A DNA stretch of 64,000 bases from Calditrichia bacterium (GTDB lineage Bacteria; Calditrichota; Calditrichia; RBG-13-44-9; J075). The stretch covers positions 244,557-308,556 of the forward strand of contig JANQQU010000060.1 in the NCBI GenBank assembly GCA_028284905.1, read 5' to 3'. Below, piece by piece: positions 54,244 to 63,984 of the stretch (its first letter is position 1; each line of letters starts with the position of its first letter). A program made the position numbers and the translations under genes. Below the pieces are notes generated by a model. It was not told the DNA's origin and did no database searches. It saw only the letters and a program-made list of their open reading frames with translations.

Positions 54244-54675
54244 CTAGGCATCAAGGCGATCCTGGTAAGCAACCGTCTCACCAAATTCGACATATCGCTT
54301 CATTAGTCTTAGGTACATTGCCCAGCAGTAATTGGAGATACGAAAATGTTCTCCGATTTCCGTCCAACCACTATGATAAAAAGAAACCTGGGTTGCATCA
54401 TCTTTATCGGCCAACAAAAAACCGATTTTTGTGCCAACCCATTCCGGATCTGCATCGGTTAAAGTTAGTTCAAATTCAAATGGAGGCTGGCAACGGGATA
54501 CCTGGGCTTGCCAAATGTAACCAGGCCCGAAATCCAACTCATAAATATTACCCGGGGCTGCTACCCCCTTGGCATTGCGCGACCACCAGATGTTAATTCC
54601 CATTGGGGTCGAAATTGCGTCGTAAACACGTTCAACAGAGCCATTAACCGGGAAATGATGATAGATGTCCGCCAT
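54244..54675 (-). CDS. SRPBCC-fold (AHSA1-like) protein
   Basis: A 143-residue START/AHSA1-like protein: YHHFPVNGSVERVYDAISTP, INIWWSRNAKG, FEFELTLTDADPEW and VSFYHSGWTEIGEHFRISNYCW give the helix-grip fold. Such proteins bind hydrophobic small molecules. It lies between the ROK kinase and the ABM-fold gene in the same operon. No direct evidence for a ligand. Confidence 0.88.
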   Translation of the reverse strand: MADIYHHFPVNGSVERVYDAISTPMGINIWWSRNAKGVAAPGNIYELDFGPGYIWQAQVSRCQPPFEFELTLTDADPEWVGTKIGFLLADKDDATQVSFYHSGWTEIGEHFRISNYCWAMYLRLMKRYVEFGETVAYQDRLDA

Positions 54676-54700
54676 AGTTTTCCTTCATTTAAATTGGGAT

Positions 54701-55723
54701 TTATGAGAACATTTCCTGTGCGACAAAGGCCATTCCCAGCGCACCAGCAGAATCACCTCCGCGCGCCCATTCAAATCGGGTCGTTAAGTCATTTTCATCC
54801 AGTGGGCTTCTTTGATTCATCGGCCAGGCGCGTTCTGCAAAACCTTCCTTTACCCATTCCATATACTGATCACGAAAGTCCATCTCTGCCAGCCCTCCCC
54901 CGATCACCACTAAGCCGGGATCAAACATTCGAACCATGTCTGCAATCGCATAACCAAAGATGAATCCTTGCTGCCGAAACAGCTGAATAGCGAGCTCGTC
55001 TCCTTTTTCTGCAAAATCACGCAGGCGAAAGGCTTTCTCTTCAGTTGATAATTCTCCAGAGTTTAATGGATGGTCTTTCCACTTGGGATCTGCTAATTCT
55101 ATTTCCACTCTTCGGCGAAGTGCGACAAGGGATATCCATGCTTCCGTACATCCCTTCAAGCCACAGGTGCATGAAGGAAGTTCACCATTTTTTTCCCGAA
55201 ACGGTACAGAGATATGCCCAATTTCCAATGCCAGCCCATTATTGCCTTCATATATTTTGCCGCCGGGTAAAACTAAACCACCTCCCAGGCCAGTTCCCGG
55301 TGCCACTAACAGCAATCCTCCAAAATGTTTATGCCTTGTTACATATTCGCCCATAGCAGCAGCGTTGCCATCATTCGTCATAAACACTGGAATTCCAACT
55401 TTCTTTGAGAATGTATCACGAATATTCTTTCCAACCCAATTGGCGGCTAAATTTGCCTGTCCCCATATCACCCCGTCACTACTAGGGGCGGGTACATCCA
55501 GCCCAATTCCTTTGACATCCGTAACGGTCGCGTCTATCTGATTGGTTAAAAGTTCCAGTGCCTTTGACAATTGTTGAAAAGTTGCTTCAAACCCATCTTT
55601 TACCTGACTGGCCACCTCAACCATTTCTCCGATCTGGTTACCAGTCCCATCTACTAAAATTGATTTAATTGTGGTTCCCCCGACATCCAGCCCCGCATAA
55701 TAACGTATCTCTTGAGAAGTCAT
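54701..55723 (-). CDS. ROK-family sugar kinase
   Basis: A 340-residue ROK kinase. ATP phosphate site YAGLDVGGTTIKSILVD, sugar-site segments LDVPAP and NDGNAAAMGEY (catalytic Asp in the ND pair), GTGLGGGLVLPGG, EIGHISV, zinc motif CTCGLKGCTEAW, and the adenosine segment VIGGGLAEM. It phosphorylates glucose or an amino sugar; glucokinase is most likely by family. No DNA-binding domain, so it is not a ROK repressor. First gene of a unit with SRPBCC and ABM proteins. Confidence 0.93.
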   Translation of the reverse strand: MTSQEIRYYAGLDVGGTTIKSILVDGTGNQIGEMVEVASQVKDGFEATFQQLSKALELLTNQIDATVTDVKGIGLDVPAPSSDGVIWGQANLAANWVGKNIRDTFSKKVGIPVFMTNDGNAAAMGEYVTRHKHFGGLLLVAPGTGLGGGLVLPGGKIYEGNNGLALEIGHISVPFREKNGELPSCTCGLKGCTEAWISLVALRRRVEIELADPKWKDHPLNSGELSTEEKAFRLRDFAEKGDELAIQLFRQQGFIFGYAIADMVRMFDPGLVVIGGGLAEMDFRDQYMEWVKEGFAERAWPMNQRSPLDENDLTTRFEWARGGDSAGALGMAFVAQEMFS

Positions 55724-56013
55724 CTACTAACCTACTTTATTTATTGACGTTTATAATTCCAGGAACAATGCACTTCGGCGTAAATTAAAGATATACATTG
55801 CCATTCAAACGCGCAAGAAGAAATTCGTTGGAACAGATAGATGCACTATGTCCTAATATCATTAAATACAGATAATTGCACTGAAAGCCATCATTCTTTT
55901 TTTTAATTTTTTATTAGAGAATTCTCTCCGTAAAGCACTCTTTTAATTAGTTAATATTTGCATATTCGGGCGAAATGAATTCAGGAAGAATTATTGTATT
56001 CAGGAGTGAAAAC
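55724..56013. other. divergent intergenic region
   Basis: About 290 A/T-rich bases between the ROK kinase (minus) and the PD40 protein (plus). It includes T-runs and an AATTAGTTAATATTTG stretch that may be part of the plus-strand promoter. No ORF or strong hairpin was seen. Confidence 0.45.
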
Positions 56014-56871
56014 ATGAAAAAAATTTATTTATATATTTTTTTAATCTCGATACTCGCTTTACCGCCGGTTTTTCCATTGATTGCACAAGTGGGTGGCATT
56101 GAAGGGAAGGTGGTTTATGCACAAAAGAAACGGGTTCGCGTGCATGTATTGGGAGACAAAAATTTTGTTGAGCTTGGCCGGGGAGAATTTGCCCGTTGGA
56201 GCCCGGATGGCAACAAAGTAGCGGTTAAATATAAAAAAACAATCTATGTCATAAATGCTGATGGCAGCAATCGGGTAGACCTGGTAGATGATGCCGGTGG
56301 CGATGATAACTGCCCATTGGAATTTCATACCAATGGCCGGGAGATTCTCTATATTCGCAAAGACAATGTGATGGCAGTGAATATCCACACTAAAGAAAAA
56401 CGTGTTGTTGTTGATTATCTGGATAGCACTGGAGAAATCGGCATTGACGCCAGCGGAAGACGATTAGTTTCCCGCGATGGGCATATTGTCCGTGCGATCG
56501 ACCTGGAAACCCGGAAGTATACAATTTTTGGTGATGATCACTGTTCCGCTGCAATTTCTCCGGACGGCAATTACGTAACGTTCAACGACAATGGAAAGCC
56601 GCATCATTTGTGGGTACACATTCTCAAGCTGAACGAAAACTGTACAGACTTTAAGGAATACCGGAAAGTTTCCCACAGTGTAATGCCGGGAGAAATTATG
56701 GGAGATAATCATCATTGGTCCAATCACAACGACTGGATAACCTGCGAAGGGGACAAAAAACGAAATGGTATGCCTTACATGATTAATGTCGTTACCCAAA
56801 AAGGATATGCCATGGCAGATGTCGATGGCGTTAAATATCCGGATTTATGGGTGGACACCAGCGCGGAGTAA
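56014..56871 (+). CDS. exported TolB-like / PD40 beta-propeller protein
   Basis: A 285-residue exported protein; ATG 56014 follows CAGGAGTGAAAAC and opens a signal peptide (IYLYIFLISILALPPVFPLIAQ). WD40-like (PD40) blades recur: FARWSPDGNKVAVKYKKTIYVIN, REILYIRKDNVMAVNI and CSAAISPDGNYVTFNDNG. The final part (HHWSNHNDWITCEGD) keeps the propeller pattern with His. Bacterial TolB-like propellers mediate protein binding in the periplasm. Monocistronic; followed by a hairpin. Partners unknown. Confidence 0.85.
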   Translation: MKKIYLYIFLISILALPPVFPLIAQVGGIEGKVVYAQKKRVRVHVLGDKNFVELGRGEFARWSPDGNKVAVKYKKTIYVINADGSNRVDLVDDAGGDDNCPLEFHTNGREILYIRKDNVMAVNIHTKEKRVVVDYLDSTGEIGIDASGRRLVSRDGHIVRAIDLETRKYTIFGDDHCSAAISPDGNYVTFNDNGKPHHLWVHILKLNENCTDFKEYRKVSHSVMPGEIMGDNHHWSNHNDWITCEGDKKRNGMPYMINVVTQKGYAMADVDGVKYPDLWVDTSAE

Positions 56872-57184
56872 ACTATTTTGATGTCTATACAGTTACAGCA
56901 AGTATTGAGGTCAGCTCTTTAATGCTTGCTGTAGTTTCTCTTCCTGAAACTTATAATTATATTTTACAATCCTTTATCATCCTTCCAAACATTTTCCTCA
57001 TACTTTCAATACCGTACTGTATTTCCTGCAATACCGTATTCCCTCCGCTAAAAAACGGTATTACCCCGATTGTTAAAGCGCCTTGCATTTTCTTATCATG
57101 AAAGCGTCTGAAGAGAAATTTTAATCAATCGCTTTAATTTAACATGAAAAAAGAAAATCATTTTATCATTTCAAGGAGCTAGCT
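56872..57184. other. intergenic region with hairpin
   Basis: A 313-base spacer. ACAGCAAGTATT (56895-56906) pairs with AATGCTTGCTGT (56921-56932) around a 14-base loop and likely ends the PD40 transcript. Further on, AATACCG (57031-57037) and CGGTATT (57056-57062) form a weaker repeat. AAGGAGCTAGCT before ATG 57185 is a good ribosome site. No ORF supported. Confidence 0.5.
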
Positions 57185-57961
57185 ATGCCAACACCACTAG
57201 AAGTTTTACTGGACCCAATTTCTTTAGTAGTTATTGCCATTTATGGGGCAATGATGCTTTGGGAAGCGTTGAAACCGGGAAGACCTTTACCTAAACTTAA
57301 AGGATGGAAATTGCGGGGCATTATTTCATTCGGGGTATTCTTCTATTTGTCTACCTATTTCCCATTATTGTGGGACCAATATCTAATTCAGTATCAATTA
57401 TTTGATTTAAGCGCGCTTGGCGTCGCCGGTGGTGCTTTGGCCGGGGTTTTACTTTATGAATTTGGTGTATTTGTCTGGCATTATACCATGCACAAATTTG
57501 ATTTCCTTTGGAAAACCTTCCACCAAATGCACCACAGTGCAGAGCGCCTGGATACATATGGTGCTTTTTATTTTAGTCCATTGGACATGCTTGGCTGGAC
57601 AATGCTGGGCAGCCTTTGCCTAACCCTGATTATTGGGGTCGTTCCCCAGGCAGCAACACTCGTTTTATTAATGACAACTTTTTTGGGCATCTTCCAACAT
57701 GCGAATATCAAAACGCCCCATTGGCTCGGATACATTATTCAACGTCCGGAAAGCCATACGATTCATCATGGGAAAGGTCTCCATGCTTATAACTACTCCG
57801 ACCTGCCCTTATTTGATATTGTTTTCGGGACTTTTAAAAATCCAAAAGAATTTGAGATGGAAACCGGATTCTATGAAGGTGCTTCAGCCCGTGTTGTCGA
57901 TATGTTATTATTCAAGGACGTCACAGAAAAGAAGGACACGCAGAAAGAAACCGCTGCCTGA
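57185..57961 (+). CDS. sterol desaturase / fatty-acid hydroxylase family membrane enzyme
   Basis: A 258-residue di-iron membrane enzyme. His boxes are in place: WHYTMHKFDFLW (HxxxH), FHQMHHSAERLD (HxxHH), and ESHTIHHGKG with the earlier FQHANIKTPHW. Hydrophobic segments near 12-30, 42-62, 78-98 and 140-175. The family hydroxylates or desaturates sterols, carotenoids or lipid acyl chains with O2, so it implies oxygen use. No lipid-synthesis neighbour fixes the substrate. Confidence 0.92.
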   Translation: MPTPLEVLLDPISLVVIAIYGAMMLWEALKPGRPLPKLKGWKLRGIISFGVFFYLSTYFPLLWDQYLIQYQLFDLSALGVAGGALAGVLLYEFGVFVWHYTMHKFDFLWKTFHQMHHSAERLDTYGAFYFSPLDMLGWTMLGSLCLTLIIGVVPQAATLVLLMTTFLGIFQHANIKTPHWLGYIIQRPESHTIHHGKGLHAYNYSDLPLFDIVFGTFKNPKEFEMETGFYEGASARVVDMLLFKDVTEKKDTQKETAA

Positions 57962-57995
57962 TCTCAGAACACTCAATAGAGTTTATCATAAATAA

Positions 57996-58030
57996 GAAAC
58001 GCCGCAGAGAATTTCTCCCTGCGGCGTTTC
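57996..58030. terminator. bidirectional intrinsic terminator
   Basis: Perfect 12-base stem GAAACGCCGCAG / CTGCGGCGTTTC between the convergent hydroxylase and the secreted-protein gene. Confidence 0.82.
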
Positions 58031-58054
58031 TTGCAAAAGGGGTGTTTCCGATTT

Positions 58055-58657
58055 CTAGAATTCCTGCGTTTCCGCGGGAGGATTAATCATAATATGCGCC
58101 CGATGCGTGCCGGGATCCATAATCCATGGCGCTCCCTTGACGGTCGGGGTCATCGGTAAACCGGTGGATTCTGTAGTGGCCCAGGGAATGTATACAACGT
58201 AGCGATAGATTGCATTTACGACTTTACCACTATCGGCATCGTAGTAGCCCTCTTTACCGTAAAGGATATGTAAAGTAGTGCCATCTTTCGGCATTTTTAA
58301 AGTGCCGGCTTTAGCTTCCGCACCGCGTATTTCCCGGACTTCCTGAAAAGATTTTCCTTCTGCCCGCAGTTGCCGGCCACGTGCCATAAAGGGTTCCAGC
58401 GAGCTATGGTAGGCTGCAACGTTAAAACCATCTCTTTTCGGATCATCCGCCAGACAGATCATTTCATTGGTGCCTTCCCGTAGTGTAATCATTTCTCCCT
58501 CAGGCGAAAACCCATACACCGTTGCACCTGCGCGTAAGTCTTCCGGCGCTGCCATTACAGCAGCAGCAATTTGCAGGTCTTTTGACGGCACTTTTAAGCT
58601 ATCTTGACCGAATGCAAACAATGTTGACAAAACTAGTAAAAATACGATAAACTTCAT
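58055..58657 (-). CDS. exported protein of unknown function
   Basis: A 200-residue exported protein: signal peptide (FIVFLLVLSTLFAFGQ), then a mature domain with AAAVMAAPEDLRAGATVYGF, GTNEMICLADDPKRDGF and a C-terminal VVYIPWATTESTGLPM...GTHRAHIMINPP. I recognise no family. The segment GATVYGFSPEGEMITLREGTN suggests a beta-rich small-molecule-binding or enzymatic domain, but no catalytic set is clear. It shares the minus strand with the large HTCS regulator, whose stop lies about 100 bases upstream; they may or may not be co-transcribed. Confidence 0.78.
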   Translation of the reverse strand: MKFIVFLLVLSTLFAFGQDSLKVPSKDLQIAAAVMAAPEDLRAGATVYGFSPEGEMITLREGTNEMICLADDPKRDGFNVAAYHSSLEPFMARGRQLRAEGKSFQEVREIRGAEAKAGTLKMPKDGTTLHILYGKEGYYDADSGKVVNAIYRYVVYIPWATTESTGLPMTPTVKGAPWIMDPGTHRAHIMINPPAETQEF

Positions 58658-58754
58658 AATTACCCCTGTGTTAGTGATTCAAATGTATCACGATTGTAAA
58701 CCGCGATTCGTCATGCTCAAGCAAAATGTATTAAAGGCCTCAAATAGATATACT

Positions 58755-61700
58755 CTATTTTTTCCTGTATTCACTGGGCGTACAACCAAATTTTTCCTGA
58801 AAACAGCGGGTAAAATAGGCCTGACTATTAAAACCAACCATATAGGCAATTTCGGCAATATTTCCAGCATCACTTTTCAATAAATCCGCAGCTCTTTCCA
58901 GGCGGAACGACCGGATAAACTCACTGGGAGATTGCCCGGTTAATGCCCGCAATTTCCGGTGCAGCTGCACCCGGCTGAGACCGGCATTATCGGCAAAAGT
59001 AGCGACACTAAAAGCTTCATCTTCAACATGCTCTTCGATAATTGCGAGAAGCTTCTCCAGGAATTCCTGATTGACGGATTTAACAGTCACATCCGCCGGT
59101 TTGAGCATTATTTCCGAACTAAACTTGTCGCGCATCTGCTGGCGAATTTTTATCAGGTTCCGCACCCGCACATTCAACTCTTCCGGGTTAAACGGCTTGA
59201 TCAGATAATCATCCGCACCCTTTTCAAGTCCGGCGATTTTATGACCGCTGGCAGCTTTTGCTGTTAGCAAAATTACCGGGATGTGATTCGTTTTATCGCT
59301 CTTTTTCAAGGCAGTACATAAAGCGTATCCATCCATTTTCGGCATCATAATATCACTGATGACAAGGTCTGGTATCAATTCCTCTGCCTTCTCCAGCCCT
59401 TCAGCGCCATCCGCTGCTTCCACAACGGTATAATTATCTGCCAGCTGTTCCCGGATAAAATCCCGCAAATCCCGATGATCCTCAACGATGAGTATCATGG
59501 TAGCATCGTCACCGTCCGCTTCAGGTTCGCTTTCTGTGGTATCATTTTTATTGTTTCCATTATTCATCACAGCTTTTTCGGTCACCAGGGACAGACGGGC
59601 GGTTTCGGTCAGCTTCGCCGTTTCTTCCGCTTCCGTTTCAGGCGCAAAATCTTCATCGCGGAATGCTTTCCGGCTCAACGGTAAACGAACAGCAAATGTT
59701 GTCCATCCTTCGCTTTCACTTTCCGCTGTAACATCGCCGCCGTGTAATGTTACCAATTCTTTTACCAATGCCAGGCCAATACCACTGCCTTCGTAACGGC
59801 GGGTATTTACATCATCTCCCTGAAAGAAGCGATCAAACACATGCGGCAATTTATCGGCCGGAATTCCGGCGCCAGTATTTTTTACCCGCACCGCAACATA
59901 GGTTTCCGTTTTATTCTCAGGCTTACCACTAGCATTACCCTCTATGGCAGCACCGTTGTTATCAATTTCCCCATTCTCATCATCTGCCTGTTCGATTGCC
60001 ACCTGAACATCGACAATACCATTGGGAGGCGTAAACTTGAAGGCATTCGAAAGCAAATTATAAAAGATTTTTTCCAGCTTATCCGAGTCGTAATAAGCTT
60101 TAATAGCGATATGGGCATTATCTTCCCCGACAGCCTGTCCATTAAAGCGAAGACTAATGTTTTTTTCTTCACAAAGCGATGTGAAAGACAGAACCAGCCG
60201 GCGAATAAACAAAACAATATCTCCCCGGGATACCTGAAGCTGCATACCGCCCGCCTCAAGCTTGGATAAATCCAGCAGCTGATTAATTAACTGAAGCAAG
60301 CGGGAAGCATTGCGCTGCATAATGGTTACATCACCACTAAATTGTTTTCCCGGGCCCTTTCGGTCAAATTTATCGAGCATACCGAGCAGCAGGGTGAGCG
60401 GTGTACGAAACTCGTGAGATATATTGGCAAAAAAGCGGGACTTCAGGCGATCCAATTCCTGAAGTTTTTCTGATTGCCGCATCAGCTGATTCCGTTGCTC
60501 GACAACCTGATTTGTTCGACGGGCCACGATGCTTTCCAGATACTCACTCTTTTTCTCCAGGCTGCGAACTCGTAATTTGACAAACACGCTGATCGCGCCA
60601 ATTAACAGCACAAGGTAAGCCAAATAGGCCCAAATGCTCCGATGGAGGGGGGGCATTATCGTAAAAGAGAAACTCCCTTCCGCGCTTTCCGTGCCATAGA
60701 TATTTTTGCCGCGCACTTTAAAAATATAAGTGCCTTCCGGCAGACCGGTGTAATCTTTTTGTTTTTCAGAGGTCCAACCAGACCAGTCCGCATCGAAGCC
60801 TTCCAGCTTCACCTGGAATTGATTGGCAGAAACATCGTCGAAGGTAGGAAAAGCATATTCGAATCTTAAAGAGTTATTTTCATATCCCAATGTCGGGCTA
60901 AAATTTTGCGCCGCTATACTACCGCCAAAAACAGCTTTACCTACTGAAATTGGAGCAACACGACGAATCATTGCCATTTGATTAACCTGCCGTTTACGCG
61001 TATAATGTGTTGTATACCGGGCAACACCTTCGGATCCGCCAAACCATATGGAATTATCCTTTTCCGGATAGATCACGAACATATCACCCATATCATTCAT
61101 ACGCTCAAACGGATTGCTTTCCCAACGATAACTGCCATCTGGCTGCCTTATTGCGACGCCATTAAATACCGCTTTGCCCTGGCCGCCCACCAGCCACACA
61201 TTTTTTTGCCGATCCTCTGTTAAAAAGAACACCCAGGTCGTGGTATCAGCGAAATGTGCGCCGAAAGAACTATCCGGCCTAAAAAGGTTCGTGTTTTTAT
61301 CATAGCTCCGCAATCCTTTCTGGGTTGCAGCGTAGACTTTCCCATCGATAACGGCGGTATGTATGTATTTATACGGCAAATTTGCCTCACGCCCAAAGTG
61401 CTGTACCTTTGTATCGCTTTCAGGATCAAAATCAATGCTATTCGGATTGAGATCTTCTACCCGATAAGCGCCATTGCGGCCGTTGCCAACCCACAAGACG
61501 CCACTTGCATCCTCAGCAATATGTGTCGTCATGCCTTCAACACCAGGGATTAACCCAAGATTTTTCCATTGGTTGTTATGATACTCCATTATCCCCATGC
61601 CCCGGAACAGGCCAACGTATACTCTATTGGGATTGCGTTTTGAACGGGTAAAACTGGAGACAACTCTCCCGTCCCAACGATCGATCCGGCGGACATTATC

Positions 61701-62930
61701 CTTCTCTACCCGCATCACTCCTTCATTCGTAGCGGCTAATAATTGATCATCAAATGTCAGCAATCCCCAGGCCCGGCGGGAAAAATTCTCAATTTTTCGG
61801 AAACGCGGCGTGTTTTCCTGATCGGTTATTTTTCCTGCCGGTTTATCCAGATAGAAGAGACCAAGATGCGTTGAAGCATAGATCGTTCCGTTATATCGTT
61901 GAATGCCGGTAACCGTACTTTCAATGCCGCGATCAACTGTGAAGCGAGAAAGTGCCGCAGGTGTTTCAATCCGCGCCAATCCATTGTTTAAGGCGAGCCA
62001 AATACCACCCTGGCGGTCGTTATAGACATGGTGAATCAGATCATCCTTAAGTCCGGTGGACTTATCGATCACCTGACATAAATCCCCGTTTTTATCCACA
62101 ATCGCAAGTCCACCGTGCGTTGTCCCCATTGCATAGAGTGTATCATTCAAGGCGACTGCATGGTAGACACGTTTATTTTTAAGGAAGTCATATGCAGACC
62201 CGTTCATTGGGGTAAACTCATTCCCATCGTATCGAAAGAGACCATTGTTGCGGGTAATGATAATCGCATCTCCATTATCCAAAGAGAGAAGACTGTATAT
62301 TCTCATTTCCGCGAAAAATTCACCTCCGGGCACAACCTGCAAAGAATCTCCGACAACTTTAGAAAAGCCCTGATGCATTTGCTGGAGATATATTTCGTTT
62401 TTGTGAACAAAGGTTCGGAAGATAAAGGTTTTGGTAGGCCAGGTTTTAAATTCGTTGTTCTGCCATCGATAAAATGTTTTGTTGGTGCCGAAATAAACGG
62501 CATCATCGATGATATAGGTTTGCCAAACATCTACAAAGTTCTGATACTCCGCAGGTATTTTTTCTTTTATAGAGGTATATTTGTATCCACCGATACTGTC
62601 CGGCTGGAAATAACCTATTTCGCCCTGGGCGCCAACATAAATTTTATCATCCATGAATTCAAATGATCGTAAGGCTGTTTCCCGGGGAGTTTTGATAATT
62701 TGCCAAAAATTGCCATCAAAGATCATCAGCCCATGCCCATTCCCTACGAACAATAAACCACGATCATCCTCCCGAATCCACCAGTTCTGAGGATTTTCTC
62801 CATATTCCCGCGGAGTGAAATTTTGTACGTAGGGATTGCCGGTTTCTAACCAGTCCTGATAGGTTTTACCGGTTGATTGTGCGTAATTGCTGCAGTAGAA
62901 AAACAGCAGAAATAGTAAGCAAAATCGCAT
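58755..62930 (-). CDS. hybrid two-component system sensor-regulator (HTCS)
   Basis: A 1391-residue one-protein signalling system. Signal peptide (FCLLFLLFFYCSNYAQS), about 14 Reg_prop blades making two periplasmic propellers (about 30-690), a Y_Y_Y domain (about 700-765), one membrane helix (about 770-792), HisKA with phospho-His near 839 (FFANISHEFRTPLTLLLG), HATPase (NLLSNAFKFTP, GSGIGLALVKELV), receiver with phospho-Asp near 1192 (LVISDIMMPKMDGYAL), and an AraC-type helix-turn-helix at the end (FADNAGLSRVQLHRKLRALTG, IAYMVGFNSQAYFTRCFQ). In Bacteroidetes such proteins sense oligosaccharides and switch on glycan-use loci. No SusC/SusD pair is close, so its target is elsewhere or is the secreted-protein gene just downstream. 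Confidence 0.95.
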   Translation of the reverse strand: MRFCLLFLLFFYCSNYAQSTGKTYQDWLETGNPYVQNFTPREYGENPQNWWIREDDRGLLFVGNGHGLMIFDGNFWQIIKTPRETALRSFEFMDDKIYVGAQGEIGYFQPDSIGGYKYTSIKEKIPAEYQNFVDVWQTYIIDDAVYFGTNKTFYRWQNNEFKTWPTKTFIFRTFVHKNEIYLQQMHQGFSKVVGDSLQVVPGGEFFAEMRIYSLLSLDNGDAIIITRNNGLFRYDGNEFTPMNGSAYDFLKNKRVYHAVALNDTLYAMGTTHGGLAIVDKNGDLCQVIDKSTGLKDDLIHHVYNDRQGGIWLALNNGLARIETPAALSRFTVDRGIESTVTGIQRYNGTIYASTHLGLFYLDKPAGKITDQENTPRFRKIENFSRRAWGLLTFDDQLLAATNEGVMRVEKDNVRRIDRWDGRVVSSFTRSKRNPNRVYVGLFRGMGIMEYHNNQWKNLGLIPGVEGMTTHIAEDASGVLWVGNGRNGAYRVEDLNPNSIDFDPESDTKVQHFGREANLPYKYIHTAVIDGKVYAATQKGLRSYDKNTNLFRPDSSFGAHFADTTTWVFFLTEDRQKNVWLVGGQGKAVFNGVAIRQPDGSYRWESNPFERMNDMGDMFVIYPEKDNSIWFGGSEGVARYTTHYTRKRQVNQMAMIRRVAPISVGKAVFGGSIAAQNFSPTLGYENNSLRFEYAFPTFDDVSANQFQVKLEGFDADWSGWTSEKQKDYTGLPEGTYIFKVRGKNIYGTESAEGSFSFTIMPPLHRSIWAYLAYLVLLIGAISVFVKLRVRSLEKKSEYLESIVARRTNQVVEQRNQLMRQSEKLQELDRLKSRFFANISHEFRTPLTLLLGMLDKFDRKGPGKQFSGDVTIMQRNASRLLQLINQLLDLSKLEAGGMQLQVSRGDIVLFIRRLVLSFTSLCEEKNISLRFNGQAVGEDNAHIAIKAYYDSDKLEKIFYNLLSNAFKFTPPNGIVDVQVAIEQADDENGEIDNNGAAIEGNASGKPENKTETYVAVRVKNTGAGIPADKLPHVFDRFFQGDDVNTRRYEGSGIGLALVKELVTLHGGDVTAESESEGWTTFAVRLPLSRKAFRDEDFAPETEAEETAKLTETARLSLVTEKAVMNNGNNKNDTTESEPEADGDDATMILIVEDHRDLRDFIREQLADNYTVVEAADGAEGLEKAEELIPDLVISDIMMPKMDGYALCTALKKSDKTNHIPVILLTAKAASGHKIAGLEKGADDYLIKPFNPEELNVRVRNLIKIRQQMRDKFSSEIMLKPADVTVKSVNQEFLEKLLAIIEEHVEDEAFSVATFADNAGLSRVQLHRKLRALTGQSPSEFIRSFRLERAADLLKSDAGNIAEIAYMVGFNSQAYFTRCFQEKFGCTPSEYRKK

Positions 62931-63070
62931 GGCCTGGTAAATATTAATATTACCCTCTACATCTTATTGTTATTATCGAATATAAGTGCAATTCGGGGAA
63001 ATTGCAAACAGGTGGGATGCGAGATGGCAGTTATGGTTAAGCTTAAAATGGGGAGGGAGTATTCAAATAA

Positions 63071-63095
63071 ATGGACAAGCCTTCGACTTGCCCAT
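63071..63095 (-). terminator. hairpin after the recombinase-like gene
   Basis: ATGGACAAG / CTTGCCCAT stem (one G-U) with a short loop; TTATTTG follows on the minus strand. Confidence 0.65.
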
Positions 63096-63111
63096 TTATA
63101 TCATCGTTTAC

Positions 63112-63984
63112 TTACGCTGCATTGTAATTTGCAGTAGCCAACGGTGTGGCAGCAACTTCCGTATTCTCCAGGGCAGTGTTAAACAAAACTTCTTCGATAT
63201 CCGCCGGCTTAACATCAATCGCCAGCTCCTTGAAGATCTTGCTGATAAATCGCTTTGCACTAACCAACAGGATCGCATCCAGCGGCTGCTTGCCGGAGTT
63301 ACGAATGAAAAGCCGCGCACTGCGATGCTTGCGGTTCTCCAGGTAAAAGTTCAGGAAGTTAACCGTCTCCAGCGGCACCGGCAGCTTGCGGTAAGCTTTC
63401 CCACTGCCCTTGATACGCAAATACATCTGATCGCCAATCCACTGGAAATCACCGGAAATCGCCTGCGGGGCATCCGCACGAATGATACCGCTTTTGTGCA
63501 CTTTCAAGTTGAGCGCTTCCTGCAAAGTGCAGCCGACACTAACCAGCAGAAACAACAGGGAGGTATCCCGACGCTGGGTATCGTTGCGAACATTGAAGCG
63601 AAGGAAATTCAGGAGCTGCTGCTGCTCCTCAGCCGTGAGTCCCCCCATCTTTACCGCTGGTGCTTTCTTCAAGTTCACTAAAGAAGGCAAGCCCCTCTCA
63701 ACCGGATAACCACCATCTTCCAGATACTGAAGAAACTGACGCAGCACCAGCAAGTATTCACTCTGCTCTCCTTCCACCCGTTGAATCCCTTCCGGGGTAA
63801 TTTCCCAGCGACTGTTCTGCAGGGCCTTTTCTACCCGATGGGCATTAATATCTGCCAACTGATTGATTTGCAAATTCCGGAATACCTGGGGAAGGGTGTC
63901 TACACAATAGGCGACGGTTTCCGCATGAAAACGACAGGCGTTACGAAGATAATCCTGAAAAGGCCCTACGAGATAATTCATCAT
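63112..63984 (-). CDS. tyrosine-recombinase-fold protein lacking catalytic residues
   Basis: A 290-residue protein with the layout of a phage-integrase/XerC-like recombinase: an N-terminal SAM-like core-binding region (about 5-105) and a C-terminal domain from GLTAEEQQQLLNFLR (about 115). The usual first Arg (GLRxSE) is replaced: the site reads GCTLQEALNLKV (151-162). The beta-hairpin Lys region survives (RIKGSGKAYRKLPVP), but no HxLR or catalytic Tyr is present, and the C-terminus is a short Ala-rich tail. It should bind DNA or a partner without cutting. Strong AAGGAGG site before ATG 63984. Not visibly linked to a mobile element. It could be a degenerate integrase or a repurposed DNA-binding protein. 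Confidence 0.72.
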   Translation of the reverse strand: MMNYLVGPFQDYLRNACRFHAETVAYCVDTLPQVFRNLQINQLADINAHRVEKALQNSRWEITPEGIQRVEGEQSEYLLVLRQFLQYLEDGGYPVERGLPSLVNLKKAPAVKMGGLTAEEQQQLLNFLRFNVRNDTQRRDTSLLFLLVSVGCTLQEALNLKVHKSGIIRADAPQAISGDFQWIGDQMYLRIKGSGKAYRKLPVPLETVNFLNFYLENRKHRSARLFIRNSGKQPLDAILLVSAKRFISKIFKELAIDVKPADIEEVLFNTALENTEVAATPLATANYNAA

